Assembly: GCF_024171695.1 (NCBI RefSeq)
Contig: NZ_JAMTCF010000028.1
Coordinates: 1 to 64,000 of the forward strand
Reading direction: 5' to 3'
Source of the DNA: Actinosynnema pretiosum
Lineage (GTDB): Bacteria; Actinomycetota; Actinomycetes; Mycobacteriales; Pseudonocardiaceae
Length of the DNA: 64,000 nucleotides
Shown here: piece after piece, positions 53,399 through 61,922 of the stretch
How positions within the stretch are numbered: the first letter of the stretch is position 1
Layout of the letters: each line of letters starts with the position of its first letter
The notes under the pieces: generated by a model
Told to the model about the DNA's origin: nothing
Databases searched by the model: none
What the model saw: only the letters and a program-made list of their open reading frames with translations
Program-made: the position numbers and the translations under genes

Positions 53399-54033
53399 CC
53401 AGGCGGCTGCTGCTGGGCGGGCTGCTCGGCGCCACCGCGCTCACCGCGTCCGGGGCGTCCCCGCGCACCCCGCTCCCGACGTTCCGCCCGCACGTCCTGG
53501 CCTGCGCCGACTGGGGAGCCGACCCGCCCGCCGAAGCGCCGGTCCTGCTGCCGCGCAGGCCGAAGCGGATCATCGTGCACCACACCGCGACCGACAACGC
53601 CACCGACCGCTCGCTCGACCACGCCCGCCGGTTGGCGCTGTTCTTCCAGCGCGAGCACGTCAGGCGCGGGTGGGGCGACACCGGTCAGCACTTCACCAGC
53701 ACCAGGGGTGGCGTCCTGCTGGAGGGCAGGCACGGCACGCTCGCGGTGCTGGACGCGGGCGACCGGATGGTCGAGGGCGCGCACTGCGTCGGCCAGAACC
53801 GCGAGTCCATCGGAATCGAGAACGAGGGCCTCTACACCGACCGCCTGCCCACCGCGCCGCAGTGGGCGGCCCTGGTGTGGCTGTGCGCGCGGGTGTGCGA
53901 GCGCTACGGCATCGAGCCGACCGGGATCGACGGGCACCGCGACCACTGGGACGGCACGGTGTGCCCCGGCGACGCCCTGCACGCCGGGCTCCCGCTGCTG
54001 CGCGCGCACGTGGCGGCGCTCCTGGAGGCCTGA
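53386..54033 (+). CDS. Exported N-acetylmuramoyl-L-alanine amidase (PGRP domain)
   Basis: A 215-residue protein. GTG 53386 is chosen for GGGAGG upstream; it overlaps the preceding gene by 13 bases. The start LTRRLLLGGLLGATALTASG is a twin-arginine-like signal peptide. The amidase_2/PGRP domain has zinc ligands His in IIVHHTATDN, His in GIDGHRDHW and Cys in GTVCPGD. SIGIENEG contains the family's conserved glutamate region. It cleaves the peptide from the glycan of peptidoglycan, outside the cell membrane. Confidence 0.9.
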   Translation: MAVLTRRLLLGGLLGATALTASGASPRTPLPTFRPHVLACADWGADPPAEAPVLLPRRPKRIIVHHTATDNATDRSLDHARRLALFFQREHVRRGWGDTGQHFTSTRGGVLLEGRHGTLAVLDAGDRMVEGAHCVGQNRESIGIENEGLYTDRLPTAPQWAALVWLCARVCERYGIEPTGIDGHRDHWDGTVCPGDALHAGLPLLRAHVAALLEA

Positions 54034-54063
54034 CCGCCTGACCGCCGTGGCGCCCGCCCCGCC

Positions 54064-55095
54064 TCAGTCGAGGTCGGCCAGGTCCAGCACGAACCGGTAG
54101 CGCACGTCGCCGCGCCCCAACCGCTCCAGCGCCTCGCCCGCCCTGCTCGCGGGCACCACCTCCACGTCCGCGGTGATCCCGCGCTCGGCGCAGAAGGCCA
54201 GCAGCTCGGCGGTGCTCGCCAGGCCGCCGGTGGCCGACGAGGTCAGCTTCCTGCGGCCCAGCATCAGGTCCATGACATTCAGCGGGACCTCCCAGAAGAC
54301 CCCGAGCACGCTGAGCGTGCCGTCCCTGCGGACCAGCCCCAGCAGCGGCGACAGGTCGTGCGTCGCGGAGATCGTGTCCAGCACCAGGTCGAACGTCCCG
54401 CGCGCCGCCGCGAGCCGGTCCGGGTCGGTGGTCACCAGCAGGTCGCGCGCGCCCAGCGCCAGCGCGTCGGCGGTCTTGTCCGGGGTGCGGCTGAGCACGG
54501 TGACCTCCGCGCCGAGGGCGACGGCGAGCTTGACCGCCAGGTGCCCGAGCCCGCCGAGCCCGGCGACGGCGACCCGGCTGCCGGGGCCGGTCCCGGCCGC
54601 GCGCAGCGGGTTCCACACCGTGATCCCGGCGCACATCAGCGGTGCGGCGGCGGCCGGGTCCAGGCCTTCGGGCAGCGGGTGGGCGAACCGCTCGCGCAGC
54701 ACGTACTCGCGGCTGTACCCGCCGTGGTTCGGCAGGCCGGTGCGCGGGTCGACGCCGTAGGTGGCGGTCGGGTGCCCGGAGCAGTGGATCTCCTCACCCT
54801 CCAGGCACGCCTCGCAGCTCCCGCAGGAGTCGACGATCGTGCCGACCGCGACCCGGTCGCCCACGGCGAAGCGGCCCGCCGCCGCGCCGACCTCGGTGAC
54901 CACGCCGGTGAACTCGTGGCCGGGGACCACCGAGCCCTTCGCGGTCATCCCGATGACGTGCAGGTCGCTGTGGCAGACGCCGCAGAAGTCGATCCGGACG
55001 GCGATGTCGTCCGCGCGCAGGTCGCGGCGCTCGACCGGCACCCGCTCCAGCGCGGTCGAGCCGTCGGTGCTCCGCAGAGCGGTGGTGGTGCGCAT
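54064..55095 (-). CDS. Zinc-dependent alcohol dehydrogenase (CAD-like MDR), paralogue
   Basis: A 343-residue enzyme, close paralogue of the protein at 35498. Catalytic zinc motifs are DFCGVCHSD, PGHEF and LMCAGITVW; structural zinc cysteines are in DSCGSCEACLEGEEIHC; cofactor motif GLGGLGHLAVKLA. The C-termini of the two paralogues are nearly identical (GRGDVRYRFVLDL). GGGAGGGG lies upstream of the ATG at 55095. It is divergent from a TetR gene with a palindrome between them. The same gene pair thus occurs twice in the window, about 19 kb apart. Confidence 0.92.
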   Translation of the reverse strand: MRTTTALRSTDGSTALERVPVERRDLRADDIAVRIDFCGVCHSDLHVIGMTAKGSVVPGHEFTGVVTEVGAAAGRFAVGDRVAVGTIVDSCGSCEACLEGEEIHCSGHPTATYGVDPRTGLPNHGGYSREYVLRERFAHPLPEGLDPAAAAPLMCAGITVWNPLRAAGTGPGSRVAVAGLGGLGHLAVKLAVALGAEVTVLSRTPDKTADALALGARDLLVTTDPDRLAAARGTFDLVLDTISATHDLSPLLGLVRRDGTLSVLGVFWEVPLNVMDLMLGRRKLTSSATGGLASTAELLAFCAERGITADVEVVPASRAGEALERLGRGDVRYRFVLDLADLD

Positions 55096-55139
55096 GGGGA
55101 ATCCCCTCCCTGACGTGGTGTTGGCAGCGTACGCCTAAC

Positions 55140-55156
55140 TTGTCACTTGGTGTCAA
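55140..55156. promoter_or_regulatory. Probable TetR operator of the second ADH divergon
   Basis: TTGTCACTTGGTGTCAA is a 17-bp palindrome with 6 of 7 paired bases per arm, midway between the divergent starts. It differs from the operator at the 35-kb divergon, so the two regulators should not cross-regulate. Confidence 0.6.
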
Positions 55157-55187
55157 ACGCGACTTTCGGTGATAGTGTTGGGCCACG

Positions 55188-55808
55188 ATGAGCACCAGTC
55201 CGCCCAGCGCCGGTCCGCCCGGCATCAGGGAGCGCGCGCGCAAGGCGCTGCAGCGCGAGATCGGCGACGCCGCGCTCGCGCTGTTCGTCGAGCGCGGGTA
55301 CGAGGCGACCACCATCGGCGACATCGCCGAGGCCGTCGGCATGTCCAAGCGCAGCGTCTTCCGCTACTTCGCGACGAAGGAGGAGATCGTCGTCGGCAAG
55401 CTCGACCTCGCGGCCGAGACCATGCTGGCGGCGCTGCTCGCCCGCCCGGCCGGTGAACCGGTCTGGACGTCGCTGCGCCGGGTGTTCGACCTGCTGGACG
55501 ACTCCGGGGGAGCGGGCCGCGCCGAACCGGTGCACCGGGTGGTGCTGGAGACGCCCGCGCTGCTCGCGGCGTACCTGCAGAAGTTGCAGGAGATCCAGGA
55601 GGCCGTGGTCGGCGGCCTGCGCGAGCGCGCCGAGACCGCCGGAACCCCCTACGCCCCCGACGACCCCGCGCCGCGCGCGCTCACGGCCGCCGCCTTCGGC
55701 TGCCTGCTCGCCGCCCAGCACGCGTGGCTGGCGCCCGGCGCGCGGGGGACGATCGGCGACGCCCTGGACCGGGCGATGGCGACCCTCGTGCCCCGCGACC
55801 GGGGCTGA
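55188..55808 (+). CDS. TetR-family transcriptional regulator
   Basis: A 206-residue regulator with helix-turn-helix EIGDAALALFVERGYEATTI and AEAVGMSKRSVFRYFATKEE. The C-terminal domain belongs to the TetR_C group with EPVHRVVLETPALLAAYLQK. It is divergent from the alcohol dehydrogenase gene and probably represses it through the palindrome at 55140-55156. It differs in sequence from the regulator at 34816, so the regulators were recruited separately or have diverged more than their enzymes. Confidence 0.9.
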   Translation: MSTSPPSAGPPGIRERARKALQREIGDAALALFVERGYEATTIGDIAEAVGMSKRSVFRYFATKEEIVVGKLDLAAETMLAALLARPAGEPVWTSLRRVFDLLDDSGGAGRAEPVHRVVLETPALLAAYLQKLQEIQEAVVGGLRERAETAGTPYAPDDPAPRALTAAAFGCLLAAQHAWLAPGARGTIGDALDRAMATLVPRDRG

Positions 55809-56030
55809 GCGCCGCCCGCGCCCGGCCCGTCGAGTCCGCTCGCCCGCGCCAGGCCGGGGCCCCGCGCGATCGGTCGCCCGCCACCGCGCACGGCCGGTGG
55901 TGGACCGCCGGAACCACGGCGGTTCCGGCGTTCGACGTCTTCTTCACCGGTTCTCCCTTGCCGCGCAACGAGAAAACTCGGCGCCTCGATCCCCGCTGCG
56001 CTGGTTCCGACCGAGGGGAGAGGACCTGCC
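55809..56030. other. Intergenic region
   Basis: No gene supported. It contains the promoter region of the decayed secreted-protein gene that starts at 56031. Confidence 0.4.
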
Positions 56031-56645
56031 GTGCTGTTGAGGAGAAGTGCCGGGAGCAGACCGGGCGCGGTGACCGCCGCGCTGCTGGCCGCCACCACCG
56101 TCGCCGGGGCCGGTGGCCCAGGTCAGCGACGCCAATGGGGGTGTTCCGGGTCGGCGGCGGCTTCCCGCAGGACCAGGTGCTCGGCGGGATCGGGAACAAC
56201 TGCTGGGTCGACGTGCTGTGGTGGGCGCCCACCGAGGACATCACCGAGCCCACCTCGCTCGCGGTGACGCCCCACGAAGGCTCGACCAGCGTGCGGCTCG
56301 ACGAGCACGCGACCATCCGCTACGACGAGGAGGTCGACCCGGCAGGCCTCTCGATCACCGCCACCGCGCCGGACGGCACTCCCGTCCAGGGCGCGGTGAC
56401 CTGCGAAGCGGACCGGGTCTCGGCGAGGTGCGCCCCGACCGGGCGGCACGTCGCGGGCACGACGTACGAGGTCACCGCGTTGGTGAACGGCCCGGCTGGC
56501 AACCCGGCGCCCACGCGGACGTGGAGCTTCACCACCGGCCTGCCCCGGCCCGCCACCTGCCCCTGCACGCTGTGGGACGACTTCTCCCGACCGGCCGACA
56601 CGGACTGGAGCGACGTCATCTACCGGCCGGGTTCCCCCGCCTCCG
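56031..56645 (+). pseudogene. Remnant of a secreted DUF4082/Ig-like multidomain protein, truncated by an IS
   Basis: A GTG start and signal peptide (LLRRSAGSRPGAVTAALLAA) read to about 56115. The frame that continues the protein is then shifted: it reads GVFRVGGGFPQDQVLG...CWVDVLWW, which looks like the tail of a DUF4082 domain. An Ig-like/CopC-type domain ending RTWSFTTGL follows, then CPCTLWDDFSRPADTDWSD, the start of a second DUF4082 domain. That domain is cut at the left end of the insertion sequence. An internal deletion with frameshift and the insertion have both damaged the gene. Confidence 0.75.
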
Positions 56646-56686
56646 GGCATGTCTTCAAATGATCGTTGCTGGTGGATCATGGTGTT

Positions 56687-57070
56687 GTGATACGTCGCCA
56701 TGAACTGTCGGACGCCGAGTGGGAGTTCGTCCGGCCTTTGCTGCCCGAGTCGTCGCGGGGACGTAGAAGGCTGGACGACCGCAGGGTCCTGAATGGCATC
56801 GTGTGGAAGTTCCGGACCGGGACGGCCTGGCGGGACGTGCCCGAGCGCTATGGCCCGTGGGCGACGCTGCACACCCGTTTCCGCAGGTGGGCGGCGGATG
56901 GCACGTTCGACCGGATGCTGCGGGCCGCCCAGGCGCAAGCGGACGCGGCGGGTGACGTCGACTGGCTGGTGTCCCTCGACTCCACCGTCGTCCGGGCCCA
57001 CCAGCACGCGGCCGGGGCCCGAAAAGGGGGCTCCGCGACCCGGCCCTCGGCCGGTCCAGAGGTGGCCTGA
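56687..57070 (+). CDS. IS5-family transposase, orfA
   Basis: The N-terminal part of an IS5/IS427-like transposase: IRRHELSDAEWEFVRPLLPE, DDRRVLNGIVWKFRTGTAWR and the first catalytic Asp in SLDSTVVRAHQHA. The GTG at 56687 is the likely start. The frame runs into AAAAGGGGG at 57022-57030, a plausible slippery site, and stops at 57070 if no shift occurs. A -1 shift there joins it to the second frame. Confidence 0.85.
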   Translation: MIRRHELSDAEWEFVRPLLPESSRGRRRLDDRRVLNGIVWKFRTGTAWRDVPERYGPWATLHTRFRRWAADGTFDRMLRAAQAQADAAGDVDWLVSLDSTVVRAHQHAAGARKGGSATRPSAGPEVA

Positions 57071-57519
57071 CCAGCAAAATCCATCTCGCCTGCGACGGCC
57101 GGGGCCGTCCGCTCGCGTTCGTCGTCACGGGCGGCAACATCAACGACTGCACCAGGTTCACCACCGTCATGGAAGCGATCCGGGTACCACGGACCGGCCG
57201 GGGGCGGCCCAGGGTCCGGCCCGATCACGTCCTGGGCGACAAGGGCTACAGCTCGAAGGCGATCCGCGCCTGGCTTCGCCGCCGAGGCATCGCCCACACG
57301 ATTCCCGAGCGGGCCGACCAGGTCCGCAACCGGGCCCGGCGGGGCAGCCGCGGAGGCCGCCCGCCGGGCTTCGACCGCGAGATCTACAAGCAGCGCAACG
57401 TAGTGGAACGATGCTTCAACCGCCTCAAGCAGTGGCGCGGCATCGCCACCCGCTACGACAAGACCGCCGAGTCCTACACAGCAGCCGTCACCCTCGCGTC
57501 ACTCCTGATGTGGGCGTGA
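57025..57519 (+). CDS. IS5-family transposase, orfB (expressed by -1 frameshift)
   Basis: Reading in the -1 frame after the A4G5 run gives RGLRDPALGRSRGGLTSKIH, LACDGRGRPLAFVVTGGNIN, then VLGDKGYSSKAIRAW with the second catalytic Asp and VVERCFNRLKQWRGIATRYD with the catalytic Glu. The catalytic DDE triad is therefore complete only in the fused product. All motifs are intact, so the element may be active. Confidence 0.85.
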   Translation, partial: RGLRDPALGRSRGGLTSKIHLACDGRGRPLAFVVTGGNINDCTRFTTVMEAIRVPRTGRGRPRVRPDHVLGDKGYSSKAIRAWLRRRGIAHTIPERADQVRNRARRGSRGGRPPGFDREIYKQRNVVERCFNRLKQWRGIATRYDKTAESYTAAVTLASLLMWA

Positions 57520-57568
57520 CATTTGACGACAGAACCCCGGGGCGCGGTAGCCGCGCCGCCGGTGGGCC

Positions 57569-58135
57569 CTAGTCGCTCTCGATGATCCGCCACTGCGGCT
57601 TGCCCACCCACATCGCCTCCAGCTTCGAGGTGTGCCCGTTGCCGGTGAACACCACGACCACCGCGTCGGCGGGCTGCTCCACGACCGCCGCGTAGCCCTG
57701 CCTCGGGGTCGCGGACACCGGCTGGATGTCGCGCTCGGCGAAGCTCACCGTGGCCACCCCGCCCTGCAGGCGGAAGCTCTTGATGAACACCTGCTTCCCG
57801 TCCCGCTCGACCCACGCGCCCTCCTCGGACGGCGCGGGCGGCTGGGAGGTGGGCTGCTGCGCGGGCGGCTCCTGCGCCGGGGCGGTGGTGGTCGTGGTGG
57901 GCGCGGCCGTCGGGGCGCTCGGCTCCGGCGACGAGGACGAGGACGGGGGCGGGCTCAGCGAGGTGGACGTAGGGGTCGGCTCCGCGAGCGTCGTCTCACC
58001 GGTCGGCCCGGCGACCACCCTCGGCCGCTCGGGCGCGCCGGCGTCCAGGACGAAGCGGATGCCGAGCCACGACACCCCGATCGCCGCCGCGGTGGTCAGC
58101 GTCCACACCGCGAAGTACTGCAAGCCCCGGATCAC
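57569..58135 (-). CDS. Membrane-anchored protein with Ser/Thr/Pro linker
   Basis: A 188-residue protein. GTG 58135 is chosen for GGAGGA 5-6 bases upstream. One N-terminal helix (GLQYFAVWTLTTAAAIGVSW) is followed by a low-complexity linker of about 75 residues (SLSPPPSSSSSPEPSAPTAA) and a C-terminal domain of about 80 residues with VFIKSFRLQGGVATVSFAER and FTGNGHTSKLEAMWVGKPQW. The layout is that of an exported, membrane-tethered domain. It is unrelated to the IS next to it; its gene is intact. Function unknown. Confidence 0.75.
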   Translation of the reverse strand: MIRGLQYFAVWTLTTAAAIGVSWLGIRFVLDAGAPERPRVVAGPTGETTLAEPTPTSTSLSPPPSSSSSPEPSAPTAAPTTTTTAPAQEPPAQQPTSQPPAPSEEGAWVERDGKQVFIKSFRLQGGVATVSFAERDIQPVSATPRQGYAAVVEQPADAVVVVFTGNGHTSKLEAMWVGKPQWRIIESD

Positions 58136-58586
58136 GGCGCGTCCTCCCGTAAGGGGCTCCCTCTGGAGCACGGTTCGGGAGTCTAGCCACCCGATAGGGT
58201 TAGGGGTTCGGGTTGGCCGCGGTTAGGGGGTCGTTGGTGGCCCCAACGCTGCGGGCGTCCGGGCGGTCACCCCGCGTGGTCGTGCCCGCCGCCGCCTGAC
58301 CGCCCGTCACGACCGCGCCCGGCCGCCGCGCGCACGCCGGGAGCCCGCAGTGCCCGGCCGCGCGCCCGGAGCCGCTTTCCCGGCCGTCCGACAATCCGAT
58401 TATCCCGTTCTTCGGGAAACGGATCTTTCCTGATCAACGAGGCATTGGCGGGGGTGCTCCTCAGGGGTGGGACGGCACCCGTCCGACCTCCCTTTCGCCC
58501 GATCGGGCAATGATCGTCCGGCCACTCACGGACGGGTGATACGGGTAGGTTGCAGAATGTGCACGGGCACGCGTTACCGTTCGCGC
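58136..58586. other. Divergent intergenic region
   Basis: About 450 bases without a supported gene. It contains G-rich short repeats related to GGTTAGGGG near 58196-58235 and a small hairpin (CCCGTTCTTCGGGAAACGG at 58404-58422). The promoters of the anchored protein and the two-component system must be here. Confidence 0.4.
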
Positions 58587-59273
58587 ATGGTTTCGGTGTT
58601 GTTGGTGGAGGACGACCCGGTGGTGCGCTCGGCGGTCACGCGCGCGCTGACCGGTATGGGCCACGCCGTGCTGGCCGTCGGCGCCGCCCTCGAAGCGCTG
58701 CGCGAGATCGCCGACCACGACTTCGACCTCGTGGTGCTGGACCTCGGCCTCCCCGACATGGACGGCGGGGACGCGCTCAAGATGATGCGCGGGGTGTGCG
58801 ACACACCCGTCATCGTCGCCACCGCCCGCGACGACGAGGCCGAGATCGTCCGCCTGCTCAACGCGGGCGCCGACGACTACCTGGTCAAACCGTTCTCCAG
58901 CGAGCACCTGGCCGCCCGGCTCTCCGCGGTGCTGCGGCGCACCCGCAAGGCCGCGCCCGAACCCGGCCCGATGCGCGTGGGCCCGCACCTGCTGATCGAC
59001 CTGGACCGGCGCGAGGCGCGGCTGTCCGGCCGCGAGCTCAACCTCACCCGCAAGGAGTTCGACCTGCTCGCCTACCTCGCCGCCCGCGAGGGCAAGGTGG
59101 TGCCGCGCGCCGAGCTGCTGGCGAACCTGTGGAACCTGCCGGGCAGGCACGACGACCAGACGCTCGACGTGCACCTGTCCTGGCTGCGCCGCAAGCTCGG
59201 CGAGCGCGCCGCGCAGCCCCGCTACCTGCACACCGTGCGCGGCGTCGGCTTCAAGCTCACGGCCGTAGGGTGA
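58587..59273 (+). CDS. Two-component response regulator, OmpR/PhoB family
   Basis: A 228-residue regulator. The receiver has Asp9/Asp10 in VEDDPVV, phosphoacceptor Asp52 in VVLDLGLPDMDG and Lys101 in YLVKPFSS. The C-terminal winged helix is marked by LNLTRKEFDLLAYLAA and VHLSWLRRKLGE...TVRGVGFKL. ATG 58587 is the first start that gives a canonical N-terminus; no good ribosome site is seen, so the transcript may be leaderless. It overlaps the histidine kinase gene by 4 bases. Confidence 0.93.
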   Translation: MVSVLLVEDDPVVRSAVTRALTGMGHAVLAVGAALEALREIADHDFDLVVLDLGLPDMDGGDALKMMRGVCDTPVIVATARDDEAEIVRLLNAGADDYLVKPFSSEHLAARLSAVLRRTRKAAPEPGPMRVGPHLLIDLDRREARLSGRELNLTRKEFDLLAYLAAREGKVVPRAELLANLWNLPGRHDDQTLDVHLSWLRRKLGERAAQPRYLHTVRGVGFKLTAVG

Positions 59274-60550
59274 GGCGGTCGCTGGCCGTCGTCGCGCTCG
59301 CCGTCACCTCGATGGTCGCGCTGGCCTTCCTCATCCCGCTCGGCCTGGTGGTGCGCCAGCTCGCCGAGGACAAGGCGCTCGCCGACGCCGAGCGGCAGGC
59401 CGTCGCGCTCACCCCGGTGCTCGCCATCACCGCCGACCCGGTCATGGTCGAACAGGCCCTGACCAGCGTGAACGGTCACGTCGCGGTGCACATGGCGGGC
59501 GGCGGGGTGATCGGCGAGGTCAAGGCCACCCCGAGTCAGCTGCGCACCGCGCAGCGCGAGGGCAGGGCGTTCACCGCGACCGTGCCGGACGGGCGCGTGC
59601 ACCTGCAGCCGGTCGTGCTGGCCGACGGGGTCGCCGTGGTCGAGGCGTTCGTGCCGGAGGCGCAGCTCAGCCAGGGCGTCGGCCAGGCCTGGCTCGCGCT
59701 GTTCGGCGTCGCGGTCACCCTCGTGCTCGGGTCGGTGCTGGTCGCGGACCGGCTGGGCGCGCGCGTGGTCAAGGCCTCCCGCGAGCTGGCCGACGGCGCC
59801 AGACGCATGGGCCAGGGCGACCTGGAGGCCCGCGTCGAACCGTCCGGACCGCCCGAGCTGGTGGCCGCCGGCGGCGCGTTCAACCGCATGGCCGACCGCA
59901 TCGGCAAGCTCGTGACCAGCGAGCGGGAGATCCTCGCCGACCTCTCGCACCGGCTGCGCACCCCGCTCACCGCGCTGCGCCTCGACTCCGAGACGCTCGG
60001 CCCCGACCCCGGCGCGAACCGGGTCAGGCAGGCCGTGCACGCGCTGGAGCGCGAGGTCAACGAGCTGATCAGGGCCGCCCGCAGGGAGCTGGACGACCCG
60101 GACGGCAAGCGCTGCGACGCCGCCCGCGTGGTGCACGACCGGCTGGTGTTCTGGTCCGCGCTGGCCGACGACCAGCAGCGGCTGTGGAACCTGCGCGGCA
60201 CCGAGCGCACCGCGTTCGTGCCGATCAACCGCAGCGACCTGGCCGCCGCGATGGACGTGCTGCTCGGCAACATCTTCCGGCACACCCCGGAGGGCACCGG
60301 GTTCGTCGTGGCCCTGTTCCACCAGCGCGACCGCGTGGTCATCGTCATCGAGGACGCGGGACCGGGCGTCGACGACCCGGAGGCGGCGCTCAAGCGGGGC
60401 AGCAGCGGTGCCGGGTCGACCGGGCTCGGGCTGGACATCGCCCGCCGCGCCGCCGAGTCCGCGGGCGGGGAGCTGGTGCTCGACCGGGGGCCGCTGGGCG
60501 GACTGCGCGTCCAGCTGCGGATGCGCAGGCTGTCGGACGCGTCAGCCTGA
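59270..60550 (+). CDS. Sensor histidine kinase
   Basis: A 426-residue membrane kinase starting at GTG within GTGA. TM1 is about residues 5-29; a periplasmic region of about 110 residues follows; TM2 is about 140-160, then HAMP. The dimerisation box is LADLSHRLRTPLTAL with His227. The ATP-binding domain has LLGNIFRHTPEG (N box), EDAGPGVDDP and GSTGLGLDIAR. The partner is the OmpR-type regulator upstream. The signal is unknown; the CAP-domain lipoprotein gene downstream, with its own A/T-rich promoter, is a candidate target. Confidence 0.92.
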   Translation: MRRSLAVVALAVTSMVALAFLIPLGLVVRQLAEDKALADAERQAVALTPVLAITADPVMVEQALTSVNGHVAVHMAGGGVIGEVKATPSQLRTAQREGRAFTATVPDGRVHLQPVVLADGVAVVEAFVPEAQLSQGVGQAWLALFGVAVTLVLGSVLVADRLGARVVKASRELADGARRMGQGDLEARVEPSGPPELVAAGGAFNRMADRIGKLVTSEREILADLSHRLRTPLTALRLDSETLGPDPGANRVRQAVHALEREVNELIRAARRELDDPDGKRCDAARVVHDRLVFWSALADDQQRLWNLRGTERTAFVPINRSDLAAAMDVLLGNIFRHTPEGTGFVVALFHQRDRVVIVIEDAGPGVDDPEAALKRGSSGAGSTGLGLDIARRAAESAGGELVLDRGPLGGLRVQLRMRRLSDASA

Positions 60551-60781
60551 CCGACCGGTCCTTTCCGCTTCCTGATACCAACCTTAAAACTTCCATAAAT
60601 AATTGCGAGTTGACAATTCGTTTTGACTCGTTAGAGTGATTACAGGAATTGCGGCGGGCCGCCAGCGTTCTCCCAAAACTCGACCGGCCCGCTTCGATTC
60701 CCCCTGCCGGTGCGGTGACCGCGCGCGCTTCCCTGCACAAGCGCTGCTGCGGTCACCGCGCCCGACAATGTCCCCGAGCAG
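60551..60781. other. A/T-rich leader of the CAP lipoprotein gene
   Basis: A 230-base spacer. From about 60570 to 60655 it is strikingly A/T-rich for this genome and contains the promoter listed separately. The remainder is ordinary. Confidence 0.5.
60610..60637 (+). promoter_or_regulatory. Sigma-70-like promoter upstream of CAP lipoprotein
   Basis: TTGACA (60610-60615) and TAGAGT (60632-60637) are separated by 16 bases. The -35 is a perfect consensus hexamer, rare in such GC-rich DNA. A second TTGAC lies at 60623-60627, giving a possible direct repeat for an activator. The leader to the ATG is about 140 bases. Confidence 0.6.
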
Positions 60782-61558
60782 ATGAGGAATACCGTGCCGC
60801 GTCCCAGGACCGCACTGCCCGCAGCCGCTCTGGCCCTCGTCGCCCTCGCGGGCTGCGGTGGGCCCGCTGCGCCGGGGCCGGTCAACGCGGGGAACATCGC
60901 CAACGCGGCAGCCGCTTTCGGCGCCCCTGCGGCGACCAGCACCACGGCCGCCTCCGACCCCGCCTCCCCGTCGTCCGCGAGCGGGGCGGCCGACGCGACG
61001 ACCACGACCGAGACGACGCCCTCCTCCCCGGCGCCGTCCTCCTCCGAGGCCCCCGCGACCACGACGACGACGCAACCCCCTGTCGCGCCGCCGTCCACCC
61101 CCGCGCAGCCCCCCAAGCAGGAGACCCCCGCGCAGCCGCCGAAGACGACGCAGGCCCCCGCGCCGCAGAAGTCGGACGTGGACATCGCGGAGGAGAAGGT
61201 CATCGCGCTGACCAACGAGCAGCGCAAGGCCAACAACTGCCCGGCCGTCACCGCCGACGCGCGGCTCGGCAAGGCGGCCAGGGCGCACAGCGCCGACATG
61301 GCCGCGCAGAACTACTTCTCGCACGTGTCCAAGGACGGGCGCAGCTTCGTCGACCGGATCAAGGCCGCCGGTCACCCCTCGCCGGGCGCGGAGAACATCG
61401 CCGCCGGGCAGCGCACGCCCGAGGACGTCATGAAGAGCTGGATGGACTCGGAGGGCCACCGGGCCAACATCCTCAACTGCGGCCTGAAGACGCTCGGCGT
61501 CGGCATGGCCAAGGGCGGCTCGTACGGGATCTACTGGACGCAGAACTTCGGCTGGTAG
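60782..61558 (+). CDS. CAP-domain (SCP/PR1-like) lipoprotein
   Basis: A 258-residue exported lipoprotein. The signal ends in the lipobox LVALAGC (Cys about 25). A Thr/Ser/Pro/Ala-rich linker (about residues 45-130) carries the C-terminal CAP domain: EEKVIALTNEQRKANNCPAV, HSADMAAQNYFSHVSKDG, PGAENIAAG, SWMDSEGHRANIL and YWTQNFGW. The active-site-like His and Glu residues of the CAP cavity are present (HSAD, GAEN, SEGHR). Function of bacterial CAP proteins is unclear; cell-wall binding or proteolysis has been proposed. Confidence 0.9.
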   Translation: MRNTVPRPRTALPAAALALVALAGCGGPAAPGPVNAGNIANAAAAFGAPAATSTTAASDPASPSSASGAADATTTTETTPSSPAPSSSEAPATTTTTQPPVAPPSTPAQPPKQETPAQPPKTTQAPAPQKSDVDIAEEKVIALTNEQRKANNCPAVTADARLGKAARAHSADMAAQNYFSHVSKDGRSFVDRIKAAGHPSPGAENIAAGQRTPEDVMKSWMDSEGHRANILNCGLKTLGVGMAKGGSYGIYWTQNFGW

Positions 61559-61922
61559 AGCACCGTCCCGGCCCCGCCACCCTGCGGCGGGGGGAGGGCT
61601 GCCAAAAGGGGGAGCAGCCCACACCCGCCGAGCCTCACCGGTGACCTGAGGTGCGGCGGGTGCGGGGTCTCGCACTGCTGCGCAGTGCGGGGATGGGTGA
61701 CCCGCCGCGCGGAGACCGATCCGCGCCGTGCCGGAGAACCGGACCGCGACGACCCTGTCCCGCCGCGGCGCGGTTCCCGGCACGGCGCCCCGGTCCCGGC
61801 GCGGAGCCAATCCCTTAATCGGTGGTGTCCTCCGGCGCGACGACGCAGGATGGGGCGCCCGGCGGCAACCCTGAGCCGCTCGGGAACCCGTTCAAGCGCG
61901 TCCCGCGCCGGAGGGCCGAACC
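61559..61922. other. Intergenic region
   Basis: About 360 bases without a supported gene. It holds a terminator hairpin at 61572-61592 and another small inverted repeat, CGCACTG (61671-61677) / CAGTGCG (61683-61689). The rest is featureless. Confidence 0.5.
61572..61592 (+). terminator. Hairpin after the CAP lipoprotein gene
   Basis: CCCCGCC and GGCGGGG form a 7-bp stem with a 7-base loop 14 bases after the stop. Confidence 0.6.

Larger units (their letters stand above)
56646..57536 (+). mobile_element. IS5-family insertion sequence (about 890 bp)
   Basis: Terminal inverted repeats can be seen around TGTCTTCAAATG (56650-56661) on the left and CATTTGACGACA (57520-57531) on the right, matching at 11 of 12 positions. 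The exact ends are uncertain by a few bases. Between them lies a two-frame transposase. The element interrupts a DUF4082 gene. No clear target duplication was recognised, but IS5 elements make only 2-4 base duplications. Confidence 0.85.
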
